A stretch of 64,000 nucleotides of DNA from Erwinia sp. SLM-02 (GCF_037450285.1 NZ_JAQISN010000006.1:1-64000); one strand, 5' to 3'. Shown: positions 8,786 to 17,590, counted from the stretch's first letter. Translations and numbers: made by a program. Notes: generated from the letters alone by a model not told the origin.

Positions 8786-8846
8786 TACCGTCATAAATTG
8801 AGGCAGGGCAATTCTGCTCTGCCTGTAATAATCGGTTTCTCTGCTG

Positions 8847-9011
8847 ATGATTTGGCCTGGATCAATTATTGCGCTGATTCTGTTGTGCTGGCTGGGGTGG
8901 TTGTTCGTTAAACTACAGCGGCTATCACGCCTGAAAGCACGGCTGCGTAGCAGGATCGTCAGCCGGCCTCTCCCTGTCCCGCGACGGTCTGTCCGAAAGC
9001 GTATAAGGTAG
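8847..9011 (+). CDS. possible 54-residue single-pass membrane protein
   Basis: An ATG-initiated frame between yihI and hemN encodes 54 residues. Residues 7-23 are strongly hydrophobic (IIALILLCWLGWLFV), and the rest is a very basic tail with 12 Arg and Lys in the last 25 residues. It ends 6 bases before the hemN start. No strong ribosome site is visible upstream of the ATG. Some other gamma-proteobacteria carry a DUF2489 membrane protein between yihI and hemN, so this might be a shortened relative. That is inference, and chance coding is possible. Confidence 0.35.
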   Translation: MIWPGSIIALILLCWLGWLFVKLQRLSRLKARLRSRIVSRPLPVPRRSVRKRIR

Positions 9012-9017
9012 GCGAGC

Positions 9018-10391
9018 ATGCAGATGCAGAAAGCAGAATGGGATCTCCCGTTAATTCAGAAGTACAACACCTCCGGCCCGCGTTACACCTCTTATCCTAC
9101 GGCCCTGGAATTTAATCAGGACTACGACGAACGCGCATTTTTACACGCGGCGTCGCGTTATCCCGATCGGGCACTGTCTCTCTATTTGCATATCCCGTTT
9201 TGCCATCAGCTGTGCTATTTCTGCGGCTGTAACAAACAGGTCACGCGCCAGCAGCATAAGGCGGATGCCTACCTGGATGCGCTGGTGCAGGAAATTGCGG
9301 CCCGCGCGCCGCTGTTCAGCCAGCGTACCGTCAGCCAGATGCACTGGGGAGGCGGTACGCCGACCTTTCTCACGAAGGCCCAAATAAGCCGTCTGCTGAC
9401 CACTCTGCGCCAGCATTTTAATTTTGCCGCTGATGTTGAAATGTCGATTGAAGTTGACCCGCGTGAAATAGAGCTGGATGTGCTGGATCATCTGCGAGAG
9501 GGGGGATTCAACCGTCTGAGCATGGGCGTGCAGGACTTTAACAAGCAGGTCCAGCAAAGCGTTAATCGGGTGCAGGATGAGGCGATGATTTTTGCGCTGA
9601 TGGCCCGTGCGCGCCAGCTTGGGTTCACCTCGACCAATATCGATCTGATCTACGGCCTGCCGCATCAGACGGCAGAGAGTTTTGCGTTTACCCTGCAAAA
9701 GGTGGCCGATCTTAACCCGGATCGTCTCAGCGTATTCAACTATGCCCATCTGCCGGAACTGTTCGCGGCCCAGCGTAAGATCCGTCTGGAAGATCTGCCC
9801 GACGCACAACAGAAGCTGGATATCCTGCAGCAGACGATTTCTTTCCTGACCGCTCAGGGCTATGAGTTTATCGGCATGGACCATTTCGCACGCCATGATG
9901 ACGAACTGGCGATTGCGCAGCGTGCCGGAAAGCTACACCGTAATTTCCAGGGATATACCACTCAGGGAGACAGCGACCTGTTGGGTATGGGCGTTTCGGC
10001 CATTAGCATGATCGGGGATAGTTACGCGCAGAACCAGAAGGAGCTGAAGCATTACTACGCCGCGATTGAGCAGGACAGAACGGCGCTCTGGCGCGGGTTG
10101 CAGCTCACTGATGATGACTGCCTCAGACGCGATGTGATCAAGAGTCTGATGTGCAATTTCTCGCTGTCATATTCAGCGGTCGAAACGCAGTGGGGAATCG
10201 ATTTTCAGCGCTACTTTGCTGACGATCTGCAGCAGCTGGAGCCGTTGATCGCCGACGGGCTGGTGGATAGCCACCAGAAGGGCCTTGAGATAACGCCTAA
10301 GGGACGATTGCTGGTAAGGAATATCTGTATGTGCTTTGACAGTTACCTACGCCAGAAGGCCCGCAGGCAGCAATTTTCGCGGGTGATCTAA
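9018..10391 (+). CDS. hemN: oxygen-independent coproporphyrinogen III oxidase
   Basis: 457 residues, as in E. coli. The radical SAM cluster motif CHQLCYFCGC near residues 62-71 has the CxxxCxxC cysteines for a [4Fe-4S] cluster plus the extra Cys typical of HemN. GGGTPTFL near residue 113 is the SAM-binding glycine stretch. The enzyme decarboxylates coproporphyrinogen III to protoporphyrinogen IX without oxygen, the anaerobic route of haem synthesis. Its start has an AGGTAGGCGAGC ribosome site overlapping the end of the small frame upstream. Confidence 0.98.
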   Translation: MQMQKAEWDLPLIQKYNTSGPRYTSYPTALEFNQDYDERAFLHAASRYPDRALSLYLHIPFCHQLCYFCGCNKQVTRQQHKADAYLDALVQEIAARAPLFSQRTVSQMHWGGGTPTFLTKAQISRLLTTLRQHFNFAADVEMSIEVDPREIELDVLDHLREGGFNRLSMGVQDFNKQVQQSVNRVQDEAMIFALMARARQLGFTSTNIDLIYGLPHQTAESFAFTLQKVADLNPDRLSVFNYAHLPELFAAQRKIRLEDLPDAQQKLDILQQTISFLTAQGYEFIGMDHFARHDDELAIAQRAGKLHRNFQGYTTQGDSDLLGMGVSAISMIGDSYAQNQKELKHYYAAIEQDRTALWRGLQLTDDDCLRRDVIKSLMCNFSLSYSAVETQWGIDFQRYFADDLQQLEPLIADGLVDSHQKGLEITPKGRLLVRNICMCFDSYLRQKARRQQFSRVI

Positions 10392-10408
10392 ATCAGCCTG
10401 TAAAAAAA

Positions 10409-10436
10409 AGGCGAGCCGCAGGCGGCTCGCCTTTTA
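10409..10436. terminator. bidirectional terminator between hemN and glnG
   Basis: A GC-rich stem (AAGGCGAGCC / GGCTCGCCTT) is flanked by an A run on one side and T residues on the other. It can end transcripts of both convergent genes. Confidence 0.88.
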
Positions 10437-10462
10437 TCTATCCAATCGTCACCGAAGCGCCG

Positions 10463-11872
10463 TTACTCCATTCCCAGCTCTTTCAGTTTGCGGGTCAGCG
10501 TGTTGCGCCCCCAGCCCAGCAGGCGAGCGGCTTCCTGCTTGTGGCCCTGGGTATGACGTAGTGCGGTCGTCAGCAGCGTGCGTTCCATTTCCGGCTGTGC
10601 TTCCGACAGCAGGTTTTGATGACCGGAACGCAGCGCCCTGTCGGCCCACTGCGCCAGCAGCGTCGCCCAGCTGTCCGGCAGGGACTGGCTCGGGCTGTCC
10701 GGCGTAGAGGTTTCAAACAGCTCCGGGGGCAGATCCTGAATCAGTACTTCCTGTCCGGCTGCCATTACCGTCAGCCAGCGGCAGGTATTTTCCAGCTGGC
10801 GTACGTTGCCGGACCAGTGCAGCCGGGTCAGGGCGGTTTCCGTTTCCGGGTGCAGGATTTTTGCCTCTACGCCCAGTTCCCGGGCTGCCACCTGCAGGAA
10901 ATAGCGCGCCAGACGGGGAATGTCTTCACGGCGTTCACGCAGCGGCGGCAAATGTACGCGGATAACGTTCAGGCGGTGGAATAAATCCTCACGGAATTTA
11001 CCTTCCTGCACGCGCATTTCCAGGTTCTGGTGGGTCGCCGCGATAATGCGCACATCCACCTTCACCGGGGCATAGCCGCCCACGCGATAAAACTGCCCGT
11101 CGGCCAGGACGCGCAGCAGCCGGGTCTGAACATCCAGCGGCATATCGCCGATTTCATCAAGGAACAGCGTACCGCCGTCTGCCTGCTCGAAGCGGCCCTG
11201 GCGAATCTGATTGGCACCGGTAAATGCGCCTTTCTCATGGCCAAACAGCTCTGACTCAATCAAATCCTTGGGGATCGCCGCCATGTTCAGCGCAATAAAA
11301 GGGGCTTTTGCCCGCGGGCTGTGGCGGTGCAGCGCGTGCGCCACTAACTCTTTACCGGTACCGGATTCGCCGTTGATCAGGACGCTGATCGAGGAGCGTG
11401 AGAGGCGGCCGATAATGCGAAAGACATCCTGCATGGCCGGCGCTTCACCGATGATATCGGTCGTTGGCCCGCTGGCAGGTTGATTGCGCGGCTGCTGCTG
11501 CTCCTGATAGTGGCTGATAGCGCGCTCAACCAGCGCCACCGCTTCATCGATATCGAAGGGTTTAGGCAGGTAATCAAACGCACCCTGCTGGTAAGCACTG
11601 ACGGCGGCATCCAGATCGGAATGGGCGGTCATGATGATCACCGGCAGCATTGGATGACGCTGTTTAATCTGTTTAAGCAGCGCCAGCCCGTCCATGCCGG
11701 GCATACGAATATCTGATAATAAAACGTCTGGGGTTTTGGTTGCGAGCGCATCCAGCACTTCATTGCCACTCTCAAACGTGACACAACTTAAACCGGCTCC
11801 AGTGAGCGCGCGTTCAAGCACCCAGCGGATGGAGCTATCGTCATCGACGATCCAAACTATCCCTCGTTGCAT
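10463..11872 (-). CDS. glnG: nitrogen regulator NtrC (NR-I), sigma-54 activator
   Basis: 469 residues, as in E. coli. A receiver domain (1-120) has DIRMPGMDG with the phosphoacceptor Asp54. The central AAA+ domain has Walker A GESGTGKELV and the sigma-54 contact loop GAFTGA. The C-terminal Fis-type helix-turn-helix is EAARLLGWGRNTLTRKL. Phosphorylated NtrC activates sigma-54 promoters under nitrogen limitation, including glnA in this window. The gene lies 7 bases after glnL, its cognate kinase gene. Confidence 0.98.
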   Translation of the reverse strand: MQRGIVWIVDDDSSIRWVLERALTGAGLSCVTFESGNEVLDALATKTPDVLLSDIRMPGMDGLALLKQIKQRHPMLPVIIMTAHSDLDAAVSAYQQGAFDYLPKPFDIDEAVALVERAISHYQEQQQPRNQPASGPTTDIIGEAPAMQDVFRIIGRLSRSSISVLINGESGTGKELVAHALHRHSPRAKAPFIALNMAAIPKDLIESELFGHEKGAFTGANQIRQGRFEQADGGTLFLDEIGDMPLDVQTRLLRVLADGQFYRVGGYAPVKVDVRIIAATHQNLEMRVQEGKFREDLFHRLNVIRVHLPPLRERREDIPRLARYFLQVAARELGVEAKILHPETETALTRLHWSGNVRQLENTCRWLTVMAAGQEVLIQDLPPELFETSTPDSPSQSLPDSWATLLAQWADRALRSGHQNLLSEAQPEMERTLLTTALRHTQGHKQEAARLLGWGRNTLTRKLKELGME

Positions 11873-11879
11873 AGAAACC

Positions 11880-12929
11880 TCACTGGCGAATAGGCAGATA
11901 AACTGAGAACTCAGTGTGTCCGGGCCAACTGTTGAAATCTATCTTCCCGGAATGCTGGTCTATCAGGCTGCGGGCGATCGACAGCCCCAGCCCGGTGCCG
12001 CCTTCGCGGCCGCTGACCATCGGGTAAAACAGGGTATCCTGCAGCTGGGCCGGAATGCCCGGGCCGTCATCTTCAATATCGATGCGCGCCACCAGGCGGT
12101 ATCGTGTACCGTGCAGCGTCAGTTGAAACGCCGTGCGGGTACGTAGCGTAATGGTTCCCCCTCCGTCACCCAGCGCCTGTAGCGCATTGCGGACGACGTT
12201 AAGCAAAACCTGTTCGATCTGGTCGGGGTCGTGCGGCAGCTCCGGCAGGCTGGGATCGTAATCCCGTACCAGAGAAACGTTATCGGGCAGTTCCATTGAA
12301 ACCAGATTCACCACGCGTTCAGCAACCTGATGGATGCTCTGAGTCACGTGCATACCCGGCTGCTGCGGGCCCAAAAGACGATCAACCAGATTGCGCAGGC
12401 GGTCAGCCTGTTCAATGATGACTTTGGTGTATTCGGTTAAACCCGGGTCAGGGAGCGCTTTGGCCAGCAGCTGTGCTGCGCCGCGTAATCCTCCCAGCGG
12501 ATTTTTAATCTCATGCGCCAGACCACGGACCAGGTCGCGGGCAGCAACCTGCTGCGCGTGCTGCAGCTGCTCCTGGCTCAGACGACGCTGATTATCCATC
12601 GGCGCCATTTCCATCAGAATCAGGCCATCCGGCAGGCGCTGTGCGGTCAGCGACATAATGTGGGCGCGACTGTCGACCACCAGGGTCACTTCGCTGTCGG
12701 TAAAGCCCTGACCTGCATCCAGGTTCTCGAGCATGACTTCAATATTCAGAGAGAAATAACCAATCAGTTCCGGTAACGGTGTACCAAAAAGCTTGCGGGA
12801 ACTTTGCGCCAGCAACTGCTGTGCTGCGGGATTGGCATAATGAATCACCAGCTCGCTATCAACTAACAGAATGCTGTTGATCAGTGAATTGAGAATCTGC
12901 CCAGCATCGGGCAGAGCGCCAGTTGCCAT
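11880..12929 (-). CDS. glnL: nitrogen sensor kinase/phosphatase NtrB (NR-II)
   Basis: 349 residues from the ATG at 12929, identical in length to E. coli GlnL, with AGGAG 9 bases upstream. An upstream GTG would add ten residues unlike the family. A PAS domain covers about 1-115. The phosphorylated His lies in GLAHEIKNPLGGLRG near residue 139. The ATP-binding motifs DDGPGIP and GREGGTGLGLSIA follow. With the PII protein it phosphorylates or dephosphorylates NtrC according to glutamine and 2-oxoglutarate. Confidence 0.97.
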   Translation of the reverse strand: MATGALPDAGQILNSLINSILLVDSELVIHYANPAAQQLLAQSSRKLFGTPLPELIGYFSLNIEVMLENLDAGQGFTDSEVTLVVDSRAHIMSLTAQRLPDGLILMEMAPMDNQRRLSQEQLQHAQQVAARDLVRGLAHEIKNPLGGLRGAAQLLAKALPDPGLTEYTKVIIEQADRLRNLVDRLLGPQQPGMHVTQSIHQVAERVVNLVSMELPDNVSLVRDYDPSLPELPHDPDQIEQVLLNVVRNALQALGDGGGTITLRTRTAFQLTLHGTRYRLVARIDIEDDGPGIPAQLQDTLFYPMVSGREGGTGLGLSIARSLIDQHSGKIDFNSWPGHTEFSVYLPIRQ

Positions 12930-12955
12930 AAAGCGTTCTCCTGAGTCATTCGTGC

Positions 12956-12970
12956 GCACTAATTTAGTGC
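12956..12970. promoter_or_regulatory. NtrC-binding site in front of glnL
   Basis: GCACTAATTTAGTGC is a near-perfect inverted repeat of the NtrC half-site GCACTA. It lies 26 bases upstream of glnL. In E. coli an NtrC site at this place overlaps the glnL promoter and represses it, giving autoregulation of glnLG. Confidence 0.75.
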
Positions 12971-13021
12971 ATTATAGTCTTTTAACCCGGAAATCATCTT
13001 GTTAAACGATGAATTTGTGGA

Positions 13022-13192
13022 GAAAAAAGCCCATCCTAAGATGGGCTGAAAGTTTCCACGGCAACAAAATCCCAGGCGTTTATCGTGCTGGAGCATGGCG
13101 GGTTCCTTAATCTCACCCACAGGGCGATGCCATGCGGGTTCGGTCTTGGTTGCCGCCTCTCAGCGACAGGATATTCGCCGGGCTACTACTAA
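13022..13192 (-). ncRNA. glnZ: glnA 3'-UTR, probable GlnZ-type small RNA with terminator
   Basis: The 170 bases after the glnA stop contain no gene. They end in a clear terminator on the minus strand (AGCCCATC / GATGGGCT stem, 13028-13047, then six T). In E. coli and Salmonella the glnA 3'-UTR is processed by RNase E into the Hfq-bound RNA GlnZ, which tunes carbon flow into the TCA cycle when nitrogen is short. Position and terminator fit. I cannot verify seed regions or processing, so the RNA's 5' end is unknown. The terminator also explains why glnLG has its own promoter. Confidence 0.55.
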
Positions 13193-14602
13193 TTAAACGC
13201 TGTAGTACAGTTCGAACTCAACTGGGTGCGGAGTCATACGCACGCGATCCATCTCTTCCTGACGCAGGGCGATGTAAGCATCGATAGCATCTTCGGTGAA
13301 CACGCCACCACGGGTCAGGAACTCGCGGTCTTCGTTCAGTGCAGCCAGCGCTTCGTCCAGAGAACCGGCCACTTTTGGAATCTCAGCTTCTTCTTCCGGC
13401 GGCAGGTCGTACAGGTTTTTGTCCATTGCATCGCCAGGGTGGATCTTGTTGATGATGCCGTCCAGGCCAGCCATCAGCAGTGCAGCGAAGCACAGGTACG
13501 GGTTAGCCGCTGGATCCGGGAAGCGCGCTTCGATACGACGTGCTTTCGGGCTGGTAACCACTGGAATACGGATAGAAGCAGAACGGTTACGGGCAGAGTA
13601 AGCCAGCATAACTGGCGCTTCATAGCCTGGGACCAGACGCTTGTAGGAGTTGGTAGTTGGGTTCGCCAGGGCGTTGATCGCTTTAGCGTGCTTGATAACA
13701 CCACCGATGTAGAACAGCGCCATTTCAGACAGGCCGCCGTATTTGTCGCCGGCGAACAGGTTGGTGCCGCCTTTAGACAGGGACATGTGGCAGTGCATAC
13801 CGGAACCGTTATCACCAAACATTGGCTTAGGCATAAAGGTAGCGGTTTTGCCGTAAGCGTGAGCCACGTTGTGAACAACGTATTTGTAGATCTGAATTTC
13901 GTCCGCTTTTTTGGTCATGGTGTTGAAGCGGGTTGCCACTTCGTTCTGACCAGCGGTAGCCACTTCGTGGTGGTGCGCTTCAACGACCAGGCCCATCTGC
14001 TCCATGGTCAGACACATGGCAGAACGGATGTCCTGTGAAGAGTCGACCGGTGGCACCGGGAAGTAGCCGCCTTTCAGACCTGGACGGTGGCCTTTGTTGC
14101 CGCCTTCGTATTCTTTACCGGTGTTCCAGCAGGCTTCGATATCATCGATCGCTACGTGAGAACCGGAAGTGCTGCTGCCGAAACGAATGTCGTCGAACAG
14201 GAAGAACTCAGGTTCTGGTCCGAACAGCACGGTATCCGCGATGCCGGAAGAGCGCAGGAAGTCTTCTGCACGCTTAGCGATGGAACGCGGGTCACGGTCG
14301 TAGCCCTGCAGAGTGCCTGGCTCGAGGATGTCACAACGGATGATCAGGGTAGAGTCGGCGAAGAACGGATCGATCATCGCTGTAGTCGCGTCTGGCATCA
14401 GAACCATGTCGGATTCGTTGATGCCTTTCCAGCCACCAATCGAGGAACCGTCAAACATTTTGCCTTCTTCGAAGAAGTCAGCGTTAACCTGATGAGCGGG
14501 AATGGTCACGTGCTGCTCTTTACCTTTAGTGTCGGTAAAACGCAGGTCAACAAATTTGACTTCGTGTTCGTTCATCATCGACAGAACGTGTTCAGCGGAC
14601 AT
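13193..14602 (-). CDS. glnA: glutamine synthetase type I
   Basis: 469 residues, as in E. coli GlnA. The substrate and ATP-site motif GSGMHCHMS and the metal-binding stretch PEPEFFLFDD are present. The adenylylation tyrosine sits in KNLYDLPPEE near residue 398. The enzyme makes glutamine from glutamate, ammonia and ATP, and the dodecamer is switched off by GlnE adenylylation. The ribosome site AGGAGAG is well placed. Upstream lie a sigma-54 promoter and two NtrC sites. Confidence 0.99.
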   Translation of the reverse strand: MSAEHVLSMMNEHEVKFVDLRFTDTKGKEQHVTIPAHQVNADFFEEGKMFDGSSIGGWKGINESDMVLMPDATTAMIDPFFADSTLIIRCDILEPGTLQGYDRDPRSIAKRAEDFLRSSGIADTVLFGPEPEFFLFDDIRFGSSTSGSHVAIDDIEACWNTGKEYEGGNKGHRPGLKGGYFPVPPVDSSQDIRSAMCLTMEQMGLVVEAHHHEVATAGQNEVATRFNTMTKKADEIQIYKYVVHNVAHAYGKTATFMPKPMFGDNGSGMHCHMSLSKGGTNLFAGDKYGGLSEMALFYIGGVIKHAKAINALANPTTNSYKRLVPGYEAPVMLAYSARNRSASIRIPVVTSPKARRIEARFPDPAANPYLCFAALLMAGLDGIINKIHPGDAMDKNLYDLPPEEEAEIPKVAGSLDEALAALNEDREFLTRGGVFTEDAIDAYIALRQEEMDRVRMTPHPVEFELYYSV

Positions 14603-14750
14603 ACTTAACTCTCCTGGATTTTGTCATTGTCGTCGTGGTTAGAGAACTTTATGGTCGCGCTTTGCGTTAGCCGCGCTGACTCCTGAAATTAAAGTGCTCT
14701 GACAAGCTATCAACCGTTGTGGAAACTGGCATTTTTCGCTTACAGATACT

Positions 14751-14769
14751 AAGCGAAATCTATGCCAAC
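14751..14769 (-). promoter_or_regulatory. sigma-54 promoter glnAp2
   Basis: On the minus strand TTGGCATAGATTTCGCTT matches the sigma-54 consensus, with GG and GC exactly 10 bases apart, and differs from the E. coli glnAp2 core at one base. Transcription should start near 14741, giving a leader of about 140 bases. Confidence 0.88.
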
Positions 14770-14841
14770 TTTTTTATTCGGTGCAAAAAGCGCTATGATG
14801 CGCCCTCTCGGAAGACGAGGAATGCACCACGATGGAAAAGA

Positions 14842-14858
14842 TGCACTATTTTAGTGCC
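14842..14858. promoter_or_regulatory. NtrC enhancer site, promoter-proximal
   Basis: TGCACTATTTTAGTGCC is an inverted repeat matching the NtrC consensus GCACYA-N3-TRGTGC. Its centre is about 109 bases upstream of the predicted glnAp2 start, the place of one of the two strong E. coli enhancer sites. Confidence 0.82.
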
Positions 14859-14873
14859 ATTGTATGATAACTG

Positions 14874-14890
14874 GGCACTGTTTTGGTGCA
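14874..14890. promoter_or_regulatory. NtrC enhancer site, promoter-distal
   Basis: GGCACTGTTTTGGTGCA matches the NtrC consensus. Its centre is about 32 bases (three helical turns) from the other enhancer site and about 141 bases from the predicted start, so two NtrC dimers would sit on the same DNA face. In E. coli the upstream glnAp1 promoter overlaps this region. Confidence 0.82.
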
Positions 14891-14976
14891 ATCTTTCCGT
14901 GCAGTGCAATCTTTGCACTGTAAATGGTTCTAAATGCAATCCGAACAGTTATATTTCTATGAAATATGTGATCCTG

Positions 14977-15005
14977 TTCAGTCCTTCGATTAATCCGTGT
15001 ACAAT
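14977..15005 (+). promoter_or_regulatory. probable sigma-70 promoter of typA
   Basis: TTCAGT (14977-14982) and TACAAT (15000-15005) are separated by 17 bases and lie about 32 bases before the typA start codon. The -10 is strong and the -35 weak. Confidence 0.55.
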
Positions 15006-15037
15006 AGCGCGCTATTTCTAATGCCTGAGGCAAAGCT

Positions 15038-16861
15038 GTGATCGAAAATTTGCGTAACATCGCCATTATTGCCCACGTTGACCATGGTAAAACTACCCTG
15101 GTTGATAAGTTGCTGCAGCAGTCCGGGACCTTCGATGCCCGTACCGAAGCAACTGAACGCGTAATGGACTCCAACGATTTGGAGAAAGAGCGTGGGATTA
15201 CCATCCTCGCAAAAAACACCGCCATTAAATGGAACGACTACCGCATCAACATCGTGGATACCCCAGGACACGCCGACTTCGGCGGTGAGGTTGAGCGTGT
15301 GATGTCAATGGTTGACTCGGTGCTGCTGGTTGTGGATGCAATGGATGGCCCTATGCCGCAAACCCGCTTCGTGACCAAGAAAGCGTTTGCTAATGGTCTG
15401 AAGCCGATTGTAGTTATCAACAAAGTTGACCGTCCTGGTGCGCGTCCTGACTGGGTTGTGGATCAGGTGTTTGACCTGTTCGTAAACCTGGACGCAACCG
15501 ACGAGCAGCTGGACTTCCCGATTATCTACGCTTCGGCGTTGAACGGTATTGCGGGTCTGGATCACAGCGATATGGCGGAAGATATGACTCCGCTGTACGA
15601 AGCGATCGTGAAACACGTATCTCCACCACAGGTTGAGCTGGAAGCGCCACTGCAGATGCAAATCTCGCAGCTGGACTACAACAACTACCTGGGTGTAATC
15701 GGTATTGGTCGTATCAAGCGTGGTAAGGTTCGCCCTAACCAGCAGATCACTGTGATCGATAGCGAAGGTAAAACTCGCAACGCGAAAGTCGGTAAAGTTC
15801 TGACCCACATGGGCCTGGAGCGTATCGAAGCGACTGAAGCGGAAGCGGGCGACATCATCGCCATCACCGGTCTGGGTGAGCTGAACATCTCTGACACCAT
15901 CTGCGATCCGCAGAACGTGGAAGCGCTGCCGGCCCTGAGCGTTGATGAACCAACCGTAACCATGTTCTTCTGCGTTAACACCTCTCCGTTCTGCGGTAAA
16001 GAAGGTAAGTATGTGACTTCTCGTCAGATCCTTGACCGTCTGAACAAAGAGCTGGTGCATAACGTGGCGCTGCGCGTTGAAGAAACGCCGGACGCCGATG
16101 CGTTCCGTGTTTCTGGTCGTGGTGAGCTGCACCTGTCAGTTCTGATCGAAAACATGCGTCGTGAAGGTTTCGAACTGGCGGTATCCCGTCCGAAAGTAAT
16201 CTTCCGTGAATTCGAAGGCCGTAAGCAAGAGCCATTCGAAAACGTGACCCTCGACATCGAAGAGCAGCACCAGGGCTCCGTGATGCAGGCGATGGGTGAG
16301 CGTAAAGGCGACATGAAAAACATGGATCCGGATGGTAAAGGCCGCGTGCGTCTTGACTACGAGATCCCAAGCCGTGGTCTGATCGGTTTCCGTAACGAAT
16401 TCATGACCATGACTTCCGGTACCGGCCTGCTGTACTCCACCTTCAGCCATTACGACGACATTCGTCCGGGCGAAGTGGGCCAGCGCCAGAACGGCGTACT
16501 GATCTCTAACGGCCAGGGTAAAGCGGTAGCCTTCGCCCTGTTCAGCCTGCAGGATCGCGGTAAGCTGTTCCTGGGTCACGGTGCAGAAGTGTATGAAGGC
16601 CAGATCATCGGTATTCACTCACGTTCTAACGATCTGACCGTGAACTGCCTGACCGGTAAAAAACTGACTAACATGCGTGCTTCCGGTACTGACGAAGCCA
16701 CCACTCTGGTTCCACCACAGAAAATGACTCTGGAGCAGGCTCTGGAATTCATCGATGATGACGAACTGGTAGAAGTGACTCCGCAGTCGGTACGTATTCG
16801 TAAACGTCACCTGACTGAGAACGATCGCAAACGCGCAAACCGCGGACCGAAAGAGTCTTAA
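15038..16861 (+). CDS. typA: ribosome-associated GTPase BipA/TypA
   Basis: 607 residues (E. coli 607), a translational GTPase of the EF-G/LepA type. The GTPase motifs are AHVDHGKTTL (G1), DTPGHADFGG (G3) and NKVD (G4). EF-G-like domains and the family-specific C-terminal domain follow. BipA aids 50S assembly and growth in the cold or under stress. The start codon is GTG at 15038, after TGAGGCAAAGCT, and the protein then begins IENLRNIAIIAH. Confidence 0.98.
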   Translation: MIENLRNIAIIAHVDHGKTTLVDKLLQQSGTFDARTEATERVMDSNDLEKERGITILAKNTAIKWNDYRINIVDTPGHADFGGEVERVMSMVDSVLLVVDAMDGPMPQTRFVTKKAFANGLKPIVVINKVDRPGARPDWVVDQVFDLFVNLDATDEQLDFPIIYASALNGIAGLDHSDMAEDMTPLYEAIVKHVSPPQVELEAPLQMQISQLDYNNYLGVIGIGRIKRGKVRPNQQITVIDSEGKTRNAKVGKVLTHMGLERIEATEAEAGDIIAITGLGELNISDTICDPQNVEALPALSVDEPTVTMFFCVNTSPFCGKEGKYVTSRQILDRLNKELVHNVALRVEETPDADAFRVSGRGELHLSVLIENMRREGFELAVSRPKVIFREFEGRKQEPFENVTLDIEEQHQGSVMQAMGERKGDMKNMDPDGKGRVRLDYEIPSRGLIGFRNEFMTMTSGTGLLYSTFSHYDDIRPGEVGQRQNGVLISNGQGKAVAFALFSLQDRGKLFLGHGAEVYEGQIIGIHSRSNDLTVNCLTGKKLTNMRASGTDEATTLVPPQKMTLEQALEFIDDDELVEVTPQSVRIRKRHLTENDRKRANRGPKES

Positions 16862-16881
16862 TACGTCGATTCAGTTAAGTA

Positions 16882-16909
16882 AAGGCCGGAGCAATCCGGC
16901 CTTTTTTTT
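16882..16909 (+). terminator. terminator after typA
   Basis: The stem AAGGCCGGA / TCCGGCCTT with a 4-base loop is followed by eight T residues. Confidence 0.93.
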
Positions 16910-16991
16910 GTCCACAGTTTCCTACCGTTACCTGTTCAGCCTCCGGTTTTACCGCTAGAGTAAATAACTCAGCGGAACAAAAGGAGAGGCT

Positions 16992-17588
16992 ATGCTGTAT
17001 ATCTTTGATCTGGGTAACGTCATTGTAGATATTGATTTCAGGCGGGTTTTGGGTGCCTGGAGCGATCTCGGCCGCGTACCGCTGGCCACGCTGCAAAGCC
17101 GCTTTCATATGGGCGAGCCTTTTTTCCAGCACGAACGCGGTGAAATCAGCGACGAGCAGTTTGCGGCAAAAATGTGTGAGCAGCTGGATATTGCCCTCGG
17201 ATTTGAGCAGTTCGCTGCCGGCTGGCAGGCCGTATTTGTCGGCGTACGCCCGGAAGTGATAGCCATCATGCACAGACTGCGGGAGCAGGGCGATCGCGTT
17301 GTCATCTTGTCTAACACCAACCGGCTGCACTGTGAATTCTGGCCGACCGAATATCCTGAAGTCAGAAACGCCGCTGATAAAATTTACCTTTCTCAGGAAA
17401 TGGGACTGCGTAAGCCGGACCCTGAAATTTTCCAGCGCCTGCTGAACGAAGAAGAAGCCTCCGCCCAGGATGCGATTTTCCTTGATGATAATCTTGAAAA
17501 CGTTGAGGCCGCGCGCGCATTGGGCATTCACAGTGTGCATGTGACCGATGCCAGCGTGGTGCCGGCCTTCTTTGCTGACCGTAAATAG
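16992..17588 (+). CDS. yihX: HAD-family phosphatase YihX (glucose-1-phosphate phosphatase)
   Basis: 198 residues (E. coli 199). HAD motif I is FDLGNVIVDID, with its nucleophile Asp near residue 6. Motif II is LSNTN near residue 107, motif III the lysine in RKPDPEIF, and motif IV LDDNLENV. E. coli YihX hydrolyses alpha-D-glucose-1-phosphate. The gene starts with ATG after AAGGAGAGG. yihY follows after 2 bases and dtd and yiiD overlap next, so the four form an operon. Confidence 0.95.
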   Translation: MLYIFDLGNVIVDIDFRRVLGAWSDLGRVPLATLQSRFHMGEPFFQHERGEISDEQFAAKMCEQLDIALGFEQFAAGWQAVFVGVRPEVIAIMHRLREQGDRVVILSNTNRLHCEFWPTEYPEVRNAADKIYLSQEMGLRKPDPEIFQRLLNEEEASAQDAIFLDDNLENVEAARALGIHSVHVTDASVVPAFFADRK

Positions 17589-17590
17589 AC

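Noticed and set aside
13226..14038. Long open frame antisense to glnA
   Set aside because: It lies fully within a highly conserved gene, is rich in His, Arg and Val, and has no ribosome site or family match. Similar antisense frames in polA, spoT, recG, typA and wabG were rejected for the same reason.
14719..15021. 100-codon frame over the glnA-typA intergenic region
   Set aside because: It covers the sigma-54 promoter, NtrC sites and typA promoter, and its peptide has no recognisable features.
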